Position numbers and translations under genes: made by a program. From VRUE01 sp963807425 (lineage in GTDB: Bacteria > Actinomycetota > Thermoleophilia > Solirubrobacterales > 70-9), in the NCBI GenBank assembly GCA_963807425.1, contig CAWEBZ010000010.1, forward strand, positions 143,470-207,469: a stretch of 64,000 nt of DNA. Reading direction: 5' to 3'. The notes under the pieces are model-generated. The model saw only the letters and a list, made by a program, of their open reading frames with translations, made no database searches and was not told the origin of the DNA. Positions 16,669 through 24,420 of the stretch are shown here, in pieces (position 1 is the stretch's first letter; each line of letters starts with the position of its first letter).

Positions 16669-17246
16669 GCCAGTCCCTCCGCCAGCTCTCCCCGGATCTT
16701 CTCCAACCCGAGCCGCATCCGTCCCTTCACCGTGCCCAGCGGCACACCCAGCATCGCCGCGATCTCCGAGTGGCTGAAGCCGCCGAAGTAGGCCAGCTCG
16801 ATCACCTTCGACTGCTCCCCCGGCAGCTCACCTAGCGCGCCGCGGACCTCGTGAGCCGTCTCACGGCGCAGCGCCTCGGCGTCGGTCAGCTCCGCGGCCG
16901 GCCGCTGCTCGAGGATCGAGTCGTCGTCGAAGTTGAGCTTCGGCGCTCGCCCTGCCTTGCTGCGCAGGAAGTCGATCGCCCGGTTGCGGACGATGCCGAG
17001 CATCCAGGAGCGCACGCTGCCGCGCGCCTGGTCATAGCGGGCGCCACTGCGCCAGATCGAGATGAAGGCCTCCTGGGTGACGTCCTCGGCCGCCCCCCGC
17101 TCGCCGACGATCCTGTAGGCGAGCGAGTAGGCGGCGCCGCCATGGCGGTCGTAGAAGACCTCGAACGCGTCGGGGTCCTTCTCGCCGATCAGCGGCATCA
17201 ACTCCTCGTCTGCGAGTCGCTCGGCCTTGGCACTCCGGATCTTCAT
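16665..17246 (-). CDS. ECF sigma-70 family RNA polymerase sigma factor (SigK-like)
   Basis: This 193-residue protein has sigma region 2 (about residues 28-95, FEVFYDRHGGAAYSLAYRIV and AAEDVTQEAFISIWR) and sigma region 4 (about 130-185, ELPGEQSKVIELAYFGGFSH). Adjacent to it is its zinc-finger anti-sigma partner. It is the third gene of a minus-strand operon behind two ferritin-like genes, so the regulon may involve metal or redox stress; this is inferred. Confidence 0.95.
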   Translation of the reverse strand: MKIRSAKAERLADEELMPLIGEKDPDAFEVFYDRHGGAAYSLAYRIVGERGAAEDVTQEAFISIWRSGARYDQARGSVRSWMLGIVRNRAIDFLRSKAGRAPKLNFDDDSILEQRPAAELTDAEALRRETAHEVRGALGELPGEQSKVIELAYFGGFSHSEIAAMLGVPLGTVKGRMRLGLEKIRGELAEGLA

Positions 17247-17271
17247 CTCGCTGAACGCCGCTCCATTCCGA

Positions 17272-17910
17272 TTACTGGATGAAGGGTTCGACCGCCTTAA
17301 GGACCTTAGCCTTGCTCAGCGAAGGGTCGAACGCTTGCGGCGACGGTTCGGCGCCGTTCTGCAGCCGGATTGCCGCCGCGTGCCTGGCCTCGACCTGGAC
17401 GATCGCCCCCGCCGATCCCAGCACTTCCTTCGACTTGATCTGCGGCGCGGCGCCGTTGTAGGCGCTGACGCCGGTGTCCTCGAAGGTCTGGGCCAGCTGG
17501 AGGAATCCGGCGGTGCCGTCGTAGGGGAAGTCGAATTTGGGCTCCGCGACCGGCTTGCCGCCCAACTGCTTGATCGACGCGGTCAGCGCCTTGACGTGTT
17601 CGTCCTCGTCCTTGCCGACCAGTTCGATCAGGCTCTTGAGCTCGCCGCTCGCTTTTGCCCGCGTCTTCGCTTCCCTGTAGAAAGCCGACTCGAGGTACTC
17701 GAGCGTGAGTGCAAAGTTGAGGATGCCGACGTCGCCACCGCCGGACATCGCCAGAGCGCGGCCGACGAAGGGGCCGATCATCGCGGCGCCGTAGACGGCT
17801 CCAGCGGCCAGCGCCCCCTTGAGGATCACCTCGCTGCGGGATAGGTCGCCGCTGTCGTCGTCGATCTGGACGGCGGCCAGCTCCGGTTGGGCGAGTTCCT
17901 GGTTGCTCAT
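17272..17910 (-). CDS. Ferritin-like domain-containing protein
   Basis: This 212-residue protein has a hydrophobic segment at about residues 28-52 (VILKGALAAGAVYGAAMIGP) and a ferritin-like four-helix region. Candidate di-iron ligands are in LTLEYLESAFY, DEDEHVKAL, FEDTG and EARHAAA. It is closely related to the protein encoded just upstream and probably arose by duplication. These proteins are common in actinobacteria beside SigK-like pairs; their iron or redox role is not established. Confidence 0.88.
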   Translation of the reverse strand: MSNQELAQPELAAVQIDDDSGDLSRSEVILKGALAAGAVYGAAMIGPFVGRALAMSGGGDVGILNFALTLEYLESAFYREAKTRAKASGELKSLIELVGKDEDEHVKALTASIKQLGGKPVAEPKFDFPYDGTAGFLQLAQTFEDTGVSAYNGAAPQIKSKEVLGSAGAIVQVEARHAAAIRLQNGAEPSPQAFDPSLSKAKVLKAVEPFIQ

Positions 17911-17939
17911 CTCGTTCTCCTTTTCTTCCGGCCGTCGGC

Positions 17940-18635
17940 TCAGCCGACGATGAAGGGTTCGACGGACTCGAGGACTTCGTTCGCCCCGGCCGGCTTGGCG
18001 AAGGCGCCGTCCGGCGTGATCGACTCGCCCAGCAGCGCGTTGAGCGCCGCCGCGTGGCGGCCCTCGACGCTGTGGATCGCGAGCGCCGAGGCGAGCACCG
18101 CGGGGCTCTTGATGTTCGCCGCCTGGCCCAGGTATGCGGCGGCGCCGAGGTTCTCCACCGTCCCCGCCAGTTCGAGCACCGACTTGGCGTTCTTCAGTGG
18201 GAATTCAGTCTTCGGCTTCGGCGCCGGCTTGGCACCCATCTGCTTGACGGCCGCGGTGAGGGCGGCGACGTGTTCGGCCTCCTCCTTGCCGAACTTGCGG
18301 ATCGTCTCCAGGTCGGAGCCCTTGAAGAGGCCGCTCTTGACCACGTCGGCGTAGAAGGCGGCCTCCAGGTACTCGAGCGTGAGGGCGTAGTTGAGGATCC
18401 CCACGTCTCCTTTGCCGAATTTCTCCGTCCCGGTCTTGCCGCTGGAAGAGGAGGTCGAAGCGGTCGTCGTCATCTCGTCGTCGCTGCCACAGGCGGCGAG
18501 GAAAGCCGCCAGTGCGGTCGAGCCACCGGTCAGGGCGATGAACTTCCGTCGTGAGACCGGGTCGTTGACGACGCGAGAGATGGCGCTGTCCGCTGGGGGC
18601 GCGGTGGGCCTCTCGCGTTCGGTACTTGTGGGCAT
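17940..18635 (-). CDS. Ferritin-like domain-containing protein, Tat-exported lipoprotein
   Basis: This 231-residue protein begins with a twin-arginine signal (SRRKFIALTGGSTALAAF) followed by a lipobox (LAAC), so it should be Tat-exported and lipid-anchored. Its ferritin-like domain has ligand candidates in LTLEYLEAAFYADV, EEAEHVAAL and EGRHAAALN. It is the first gene of the operon ferritin-like, ferritin-like, sigma, anti-sigma. I chose the ATG at 18635 because the Tat motif follows at normal distance. Confidence 0.9.
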   Translation of the reverse strand: MPTSTERERPTAPPADSAISRVVNDPVSRRKFIALTGGSTALAAFLAACGSDDEMTTTASTSSSSGKTGTEKFGKGDVGILNYALTLEYLEAAFYADVVKSGLFKGSDLETIRKFGKEEAEHVAALTAAVKQMGAKPAPKPKTEFPLKNAKSVLELAGTVENLGAAAYLGQAANIKSPAVLASALAIHSVEGRHAAALNALLGESITPDGAFAKPAGANEVLESVEPFIVG

Positions 18636-18694
18636 GGTGTCGTCTCCTCGCTGGTTTGCGCTTCTGCCCGCTCCTACGCGGTGCCACAGGGACT

Positions 18695-18722
18695 GGATCA
18701 CTCGGCGCCAGATCGGTGATCC
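18695..18722. promoter_or_regulatory. Inverted repeat in divergent promoter region
   Basis: GGATCAC (18695-18701) and GTGATCC (18716-18722) form a perfect 7-bp inverted repeat with a 14-bp spacer. The repeat lies midway between the divergent ferritin/sigma operon and the cupredoxin gene. It could be an operator for a shared regulator. No function is proven. Confidence 0.4.
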
Positions 18723-18752
18723 GTCTCTGGCCGCGCCTCCGTAGAAGAGAAC

Positions 18753-19121
18753 GTGACCCTCCTGGCCACCTGCTTCCGTGCCGCCGCCCTGCTGACGGCG
18801 ATTTCGCTCCTGATCGTGGGCGGCGGCTGCGGAAGCGACGAGAGTTCGGACGGAAGCGCCGCAGCCGACGGCGGCAGCGGCACGGTCGCGATCGCCGACT
18901 TCGCCTACTCGCCGGCCGACCTCACGGTCGATTCCGGCACCGCCGTGTCTTTCCCCAACCGGGACTCGACCGCCCACACCGCGACCGCCAACGATGGAAC
19001 GTTCGACACCGGCACGATCGAGGGGGGCAAGAGCGGCTCCGTAACACTGGAGCAGCCGGGCACCTACCGCTACTACTGCCTCTTCCACCCCTTCATGAAG
19101 GGCACCGTCACCGTCGAGTAG
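18753..19121 (+). CDS. Cupredoxin-domain protein, probable lipoprotein
   Basis: This 122-residue protein has an N-terminal signal ending in a lipobox-like LIVGGGC, then a type-1 copper domain. Ligands are His in TAHTATANDG, then Cys, His and Met in YYCLFHPFM. It resembles the cupredoxin at 6684-7127. It lies divergent to the ferritin/sigma operon, which hints at shared metal or redox control. The start is GTG at 18753. Confidence 0.9.
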   Translation: MTLLATCFRAAALLTAISLLIVGGGCGSDESSDGSAAADGGSGTVAIADFAYSPADLTVDSGTAVSFPNRDSTAHTATANDGTFDTGTIEGGKSGSVTLEQPGTYRYYCLFHPFMKGTVTVE

Positions 19122-19130
19122 ACGGAGCGG

Positions 19131-20234
19131 CTAGGCGGGTGAGCCGGCGCGCACCTGATCGAGCGCGCGGGCGATGCGGGAGACGCCCTCGGAGACCTGC
19201 TCCGGGGGCACGCTGGCGAAGGAGAGGCGGAGGCTGTTGCGACCGCCCTCGATCATGAAGTCGGGGCCGGCGACGAAGGCAACGCCCTCGCCCTTCGCCT
19301 CGGCCAGCAGCGCCGTCGTGTCGGTGCCCTCGGCGAGGTCGAGCCAGAGGAAGTAACCGCCGCCGGGGACGACGAACTCGGCCTCGGGGATCTGCTCGCC
19401 AAGCGCCTCGACGAGCGCATCGCAGCGAGCCTGCAGCGCGCCTTTGACGAACTCGATGTTGCGGTCGAGCCCACCGGAGCGGCAGAGCTCGAGCACGACC
19501 GCCTCGGCGAGCATGTTCGGCGAGATGTAGGTCTCGTTCGCGCGCTTGGCGAGCTCCGCGATCACGCCGGCCGGCCCGGCCAGGTAACCGACTCGCACCC
19601 CCGGGCTGACCGTCTTCGAGAAGGAGGATGCGTGGACCACGCGATCCGCCCGGTCCATCGAGAGCATCGTCTCCAGCGCCTCGCCCTCGAACGGCAGCTC
19701 GCGGTAGGGATCGTCCTCGAAGATCCAGAAGCCATGCTCGGTGGCGAGTTCGACCAGCCGCACCCGCTTCTCGGCCGAGAGCGTGCAGCCGGCCGGGTTG
19801 TGGAAGTTGGGGATGACGTGGGCGAGCTTGATCGGGCCCTCCGCCAGGGCCGCCTCGAAAGCCGCCATGTCGAGCCCGTCCGCCTCCAGCGCCACCGGCA
19901 CCAGCTCGACCCCGAGCCGCTGCAGCATCAGCAGCGTGCGATCGTAGGTCGGCTGCTCGACGACCACCCGGTCGCCGGGCTCCAACAGGTGCTCGAACAG
20001 CATCGCGCCGCCCTCCAGCGACCCGTTGGCGATCATCACCTGGCCGGCGTCGAGCCCCCCGTGCCGCTCGGCGACCCACTCGCAGAGCCCCGGATGCCCG
20101 ATCCCCGTCCCGTAGGAGAGCGCCTTCTGCCAGTCCTCGGCAAGCGCAGCAGCCGCCGCATCCCGCACAGCCTCACGCGGCAGGATGTCGGCGCTCGGAG
20201 CGCCGCGGGCGAAGGAAATCGTGTCTGCGGCCAT
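19131..20234 (-). CDS. PLP-dependent aminotransferase, class I/II (2-aminoadipate transaminase-like)
   Basis: This 367-residue fold-type I aminotransferase resembles the catalytic half of MocR/LysN-type enzymes but has no GntR domain. The PLP-binding pattern includes NGSLEGGAMLFEHLL, IPNFHNPAGCTLS, FEDDPYRELPF and the Schiff-base lysine in SSFSKTVSPGVRVGY. The C-terminal NSLRLSFA carries the substrate carboxylate Arg. The amino-donor specificity is not clear. The start is ATG at 20234. It is divergent from the next gene with 40 bp between starts. Confidence 0.9.
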   Translation of the reverse strand: MAADTISFARGAPSADILPREAVRDAAAAALAEDWQKALSYGTGIGHPGLCEWVAERHGGLDAGQVMIANGSLEGGAMLFEHLLEPGDRVVVEQPTYDRTLLMLQRLGVELVPVALEADGLDMAAFEAALAEGPIKLAHVIPNFHNPAGCTLSAEKRVRLVELATEHGFWIFEDDPYRELPFEGEALETMLSMDRADRVVHASSFSKTVSPGVRVGYLAGPAGVIAELAKRANETYISPNMLAEAVVLELCRSGGLDRNIEFVKGALQARCDALVEALGEQIPEAEFVVPGGGYFLWLDLAEGTDTTALLAEAKGEGVAFVAGPDFMIEGGRNSLRLSFASVPPEQVSEGVSRIARALDQVRAGSPA

Positions 20235-20261
20235 TGCCAGCGAGCCTAGCAACGCCCGGCC

Positions 20262-20267
20262 TATACT
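20262..20267 (+). promoter_or_regulatory. Candidate -10 element for a leaderless transcript
   Basis: TATACT lies seven bases upstream of the ATG at 20275, and there is no Shine-Dalgarno sequence. That spacing puts the expected transcription start at or next to the start codon, so the mRNA may be leaderless. No well-spaced -35 box is visible. Confidence 0.4.
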
Positions 20268-20274
20268 CGCGCCG

Positions 20275-21510
20275 ATGGTCGGGGCTCCGGGAGGCTTACG
20301 CAGGCGCGCACTGCTACTTGTCGCAATCCCGCTCTTGGGTTTGCTTGCGGCGCTGACCGTCCTGCAGATCGCAACCGCTGCCAAGCGCCAGGCGATCAAG
20401 CAGCCGGACCTGCTCCTGCGGCTGCACGACCTGCCGCCCGGATACCTCAACGTCGAACTGCAGGAGGGACAGGGCGAACGAACCTTCTGCTCGCGACTGC
20501 GCCATCCGCACGACACTCCAAAGGCACTCGCGAATTTCGTCGACCGCTTCCGCCCAAAGGGCTGCGTCGGTGCCTACTACCGCCTCTTCACCGTGCAGGG
20601 CCAACCTTCGGGGCCGGTGCTGGCCGGAACCGGGGTGCTCGAGATGAGCGACGACAGGGCGGCCGATGCAGCATGGAGTGTCGTGCCGCGGCTTCTTGGC
20701 CGGCTTTTCCACGACCGCCCACCGCTAGAAGTCGCCGCCCCGGAAACGGTCGGCTCGGATACCGAGCTGTTCCACGCCGCCCAGCCCCGCTTCTACCCCG
20801 TCCTTCGTAAGGTCGCGCCTGCCGCTTCCTTCCTCGTCTGGCGGTCGGGCAACACGCTGGCCGTTGTCATGGCAGTCGGCCAATCCTTCGCCGAAAACGA
20901 CCAGGCAGCGGTCGAGCTTGCACGGCGCCAGCAGGTCCACATTCGCACGCCGACGCGCTACACGCCCGCGGAACGGTTCGACGGCGAAGTGGCGCTCGAC
21001 GATCCCGCGCTGGAAACCGCCACCTACTGGCTGGGTCGCAATTTCAGACCGGGCGGTGGGCTGCCGGACAACCGCCTCTTTGAGTCCTACTTCCGGGACA
21101 CACCGGAAGCGGAATCCAAGGAAGGGCTGATCGAAGAAGGTCCAGGCGCGCTACTGCACATCGGCTACCGGAACATCCGGCTCGATACTTGGACGCCGGC
21201 GACTTGGAGCGTCTTCGCCGATTCGAAGACCGGCAGGGCGATCACCGCATGGAAGTGCACCCGCACGAGGACCCTCTCCCTTCCCGAAGGCACCGCGACG
21301 GTCTTCGGCGGCTATGACCGAAACTTCGCGCGATGCCCGAAGCGAGCGCCGGAAGCGTTCACCGCTTGGGTCGATCTCGGCAGCGTGAAGGTGGTCGTCA
21401 ACGCTCCCCCTGCCGCGGACTTCATCGAAACCGTCAACCCCTACGGTTCCTTCAAGGGCATGGAAGCCATAGTCCGCACCCTGCGCCTGAGGCTAAAGCC
21501 GATCTACTGA
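20275..21510 (+). CDS. Membrane-anchored protein of unknown function
   Basis: This 411-residue protein has one N-terminal transmembrane segment (about residues 11-31, ALLLVAIPLLGLLAALTVL) and a large extracytoplasmic domain. A dispersed cysteine set (FCSRL, KGCVGAY, WKCTRT, FARCPKR) could form two disulfides. The segment VAPAASFLVWRSGNTLAVVM looks like a beta-rich sensor or binding fold, but I do not recognise the family. A duplication may exist, because LHDLPPGYLNVEL and the later VVNAPP region have similar strand patterns. I infer no function. Confidence 0.75.
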   Translation: MVGAPGGLRRRALLLVAIPLLGLLAALTVLQIATAAKRQAIKQPDLLLRLHDLPPGYLNVELQEGQGERTFCSRLRHPHDTPKALANFVDRFRPKGCVGAYYRLFTVQGQPSGPVLAGTGVLEMSDDRAADAAWSVVPRLLGRLFHDRPPLEVAAPETVGSDTELFHAAQPRFYPVLRKVAPAASFLVWRSGNTLAVVMAVGQSFAENDQAAVELARRQQVHIRTPTRYTPAERFDGEVALDDPALETATYWLGRNFRPGGGLPDNRLFESYFRDTPEAESKEGLIEEGPGALLHIGYRNIRLDTWTPATWSVFADSKTGRAITAWKCTRTRTLSLPEGTATVFGGYDRNFARCPKRAPEAFTAWVDLGSVKVVVNAPPAADFIETVNPYGSFKGMEAIVRTLRLRLKPIY

Positions 21511-21517
21511 GGCTGCT

Positions 21518-22390
21518 TCAGCCGCGCAGGACTTCGACCGCGATCGCGGCGGCCTCGCTTGGGCTTTCGCCGACCCGCACGCCCTTTGCTTCGAGCGCGT
21601 CCTTCTTCGCCTGGGCGGTACCGGAGGAGCCGGAGATGATCGCGCCGGCGTGGCCCATCTGCTTGCCGGGCGGCGCCGTGAAGCCGGCGATGTAGGCGAC
21701 CACGGGCTTGGAGATCTCGGCGGCGATGAACTCGGCCGCCCGCTCCTCGGCGTCGCCGCCGATCTCGCCGACCATCACGATCAGCTCGGTCTCGGGATCG
21801 GCCTCATAGAGCGTGAGGATGTCGATGAAGTCAGAGCCGATGATCGGGTCGCCGCCGATGCCGACGATCGAGGAGTTGCCCTCGCCCGCCTGCTTCAGCT
21901 CGTTGCCGATCTGGTAGGTCAGCGTGCCCGACTTGGAGACGACGCCGATCTTGCCGGGGTCGAAGAACTGTGCCGGGATGATGCCGACGTTGGCCTTGCC
22001 GGGCGAGAGCACGCCGGGGCAGTTGGGCCCGATCAGGCGAACCCCCGCCTCCTTCGCCTTCCAGTAGGTCTTCAGCATGTCGAGCACCGGGATCCCCTCG
22101 GTGATCGCGATCACCGTCTCGACGCCGGACTCGATCGCCTCGTCGATCGCCGGGGCGGCGAAGCGCGCCGGCACGAAGATCATCGACGTGTTGGCGCCCT
22201 CCTGCTCGACCGCTTCGGAGATCGAGTCGAAGATCGGCACGCCCTCGACGTCCTGACCGCCCTTGCCCGGGGTGACTCCGGCGACGAGATCGGTCCCGTA
22301 GGCGCGGTTGCGTAGTCCGTGGAAGGAGCCCTCACGCCCGGTCAGGCCGGAGACGACGAGCTTCGTGTCCTCACCGACGATGATCGACAT
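21518..22390 (-). CDS. sucD: Succinyl-CoA ligase (ADP/GDP-forming) alpha subunit
   Basis: This 290-residue TCA-cycle enzyme subunit binds CoA and carries the phosphohistidine. The N-terminal CoA-binding Rossmann region includes VSGLTGREGSFHGLRN. The catalytic histidine is in GHAGAIISGSSGTAQAKK, and GPNCPGVLSPGKANVG is the family signature. The start ATG overlaps the sucC stop (TGATG at 22388-22392), giving translational coupling. Confidence 0.97.
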   Translation of the reverse strand: MSIIVGEDTKLVVSGLTGREGSFHGLRNRAYGTDLVAGVTPGKGGQDVEGVPIFDSISEAVEQEGANTSMIFVPARFAAPAIDEAIESGVETVIAITEGIPVLDMLKTYWKAKEAGVRLIGPNCPGVLSPGKANVGIIPAQFFDPGKIGVVSKSGTLTYQIGNELKQAGEGNSSIVGIGGDPIIGSDFIDILTLYEADPETELIVMVGEIGGDAEERAAEFIAAEISKPVVAYIAGFTAPPGKQMGHAGAIISGSSGTAQAKKDALEAKGVRVGESPSEAAAIAVEVLRG

Positions 22391-23554
22391 CAGGCGCTTG
22401 CCCCCGCCAGCTCGACGACGCGCCGCGCGGCGTCGAGCATCGTCTTCTCCTGGTTCAGGTTGGGCAGATCGGCTCCCGGCGAGGATCTCCAGCCCCTCCT
22501 CGGAGTTGGTGCCGTCGAGGCGAACCACGAGCGGGATCTTCAGGTCAAGCTGCGGCGAGGCGTCGACGATCCCCTTGGCGATCTCGTCGCAGCGGGTGAT
22601 GCCGCCGAAGATGTTGAAGAGGATCGCCGTCACCTTCTCGTCGGAGGTGATCACGGTCAGCGCGTCGACGATCGCCTCCGCCTTCGAGCCACCGCCGGCA
22701 TCGAGGAAGTTGGCCGGCTTGCCGCCCGCCTGGGCGACTACGTCGAGCGTCGACATGCAGAGCCCGGCGCCGTTGGCGAGGATGCCGACGTTGCCGTCGA
22801 GCTTGACGTAGGTGAGGCCCTTCTCCTTCGCCATCGCCTCCTGCGGATCGTCGGCCGTGTCGGCGATCTCGGCCAGCTCCTGGTGGCGGTAGAGGGCGTT
22901 GCCGTCGATCGTCACCTTGGCGTCGAGCGCGACCACCTGGCGGTCGGCGGTGACGATCAGCGGGTTGACCTCGATCAGGGTCGCGTCCTCGCCGCTGGCC
23001 ACCTCGGCCAGCTTGGCCAGCACCTCGGCGGCCTGGTCGCGCACGTCCTCGTCGAGGCCGGCGGCGTCGATGATCGGCCGCGCCGCGGCCGCGTCGAAAG
23101 GCCGGGTCGGGTCGATGTGGCGCTTGACCAGGGCGTCGGGGTCCTCGGCAGCGACGGCCTCGATGTCCATGCCGCCCTTGGCGGAGACCATCGCCAGCAG
23201 CTTCTTCTCGCCACGGTCGAGGATCACCGAGGCGTAGTACTCGGCGGCGATGTCCGAACCGCCCTCGATCCAGACCTGGTCGACCCGGAAGGGGCCCTCG
23301 CCGTGCGGCCCGACGATGTCCATGCCGAGGATCGCGTCGGCGTAGGCGCGCGCCTCCTCGGCGTCCTGGGCGATCTTGATCCCGCCGGCCTTGCCACGAC
23401 CGCCGATCAGCACCTGCGCCTTGATCGCGCAGGGGTAGCCGATCCGCTCCGCCGCGGCGACCGCGTCCTCGACCGTCGAGGCGACCTCGCCGCTCGGCAC
23501 GGCGATGCCGTGCTCGGCGAAAAGCTGCTTGCCCTGATACTCGAGGAGGTCCAT
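22390..23554 (-). CDS. sucC: Succinyl-CoA ligase beta subunit, one frameshift near the C-terminus
   Basis: The ATP-grasp subunit begins MDLLEYQGKQLFAEHGI. It carries the ATP-grasp segment KAQVLIGGRGKAGG, the metal-binding EVNPLIV, and the C-terminal FNIFGGITRCDEIAKGI. At about 22474 one extra base breaks the frame just after ILAG. The expected tail (ADLPNLNQEKTMLDAARRVV) continues in the next frame and ends at the TGA overlapping the sucD start. With that base removed the protein is 387 residues, the normal size. An essential TCA gene broken by one base suggests an assembly error. Confidence 0.95.
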
Positions 23555-23691
23555 GTGGAGGCGCGCCGCCTGCGGCGCGGGCGGCAGCCTACTCCGACCT
23601 TTCAGACCGCGGCGCGACGCCTGCCTTCGGGGCGATTGGCATAATGCGCCGCCGCTGATGCCTCTGCCGAGCCTCAAAACCGATCAAATGG

Positions 23692-24342
23692 GTGACCACC
23701 GACTGTTACGGCACCCTGATCGACTGGGAGAAAGGCATCATCGACGCCTGCAAGAAAGAGGCGGAGAAAGACGGCTTCAGCTTCGAGGAGGGGCCCTTCC
23801 TGGCCCGCTTCATGGAGGTGCAGGCCGAAATCATGGCCGGCTCCTACGAGCTCTACGCCGAGGTGCTGCGCCGCACGATCGTCAAGGTCGCCGGCGAGCT
23901 GGGCTGGGAGATCGAGCCCTCACGGGCGCAGTTCCTGCCCAACAGCGTCGCCTACTGGCTGCCCTTCCGCGAGGCCAACGCGGCGATGGACCGGCTCGGC
24001 AAACGCTACGAGATCGGCATCGTCTCCAACATCGACGACAAACTGCTCGGCATCTCGCGCCGCCACCTGCGCACCGAACTCGACCTCGTCGTCACCGCCC
24101 AGCAGGTGCGCAGCTACAAGCCCGACCCCGTCCACTTCAAAGAGGCGGCGCGGCGGATCGGCGGCAAGAAAGGCTGGCTGCACATCGGCTGCAACTACAC
24201 CAACGACGTCGCCCCGCTGCTGAAAATGAACGTGCCGGTGATCTGGGTCAACCGCCACGGCGAGAAACTCGAAGGCCGCAAAGCGCCCAGCGCCACCGTG
24301 AAGAACTTCCGCGACGCCGCCAAAAAGCTCGGCGCGTCCTGA
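23692..24342 (+). CDS. HAD hydrolase, haloacid dehalogenase type II-like
   Basis: The protein has the nucleophile motif TTDCYGTLIDWEKGI, motif II in GIVSNIDDKLLG, the Lys motif in VRSYKPDPVHFKEA and the acidic motif in HIGCNYTNDV. This fits the L-2-haloacid dehalogenase-like branch. The usual family start is about ten residues longer. An ATG at 23658 (MPLPSLKT) reaches this frame if one base near 23680 is removed, so the true start is probably 23658. It may be a phosphatase or a dehalogenase. Confidence 0.85.
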   Translation: MTTDCYGTLIDWEKGIIDACKKEAEKDGFSFEEGPFLARFMEVQAEIMAGSYELYAEVLRRTIVKVAGELGWEIEPSRAQFLPNSVAYWLPFREANAAMDRLGKRYEIGIVSNIDDKLLGISRRHLRTELDLVVTAQQVRSYKPDPVHFKEAARRIGGKKGWLHIGCNYTNDVAPLLKMNVPVIWVNRHGEKLEGRKAPSATVKNFRDAAKKLGAS

Positions 24343-24420
24343 GCGATCTCTAGCGTTTCGCAACTTCGGCCGTAGCGGTGGTTTCGACCCTGTAGGCCGG
24401 TCGCCGCCGGCGAGCTACTC

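Noticed and set aside
20234..20239. A -35 box TTGCCA for the gene at 20275
   Set aside because: It is 22 bp from the candidate -10, well outside normal spacing.
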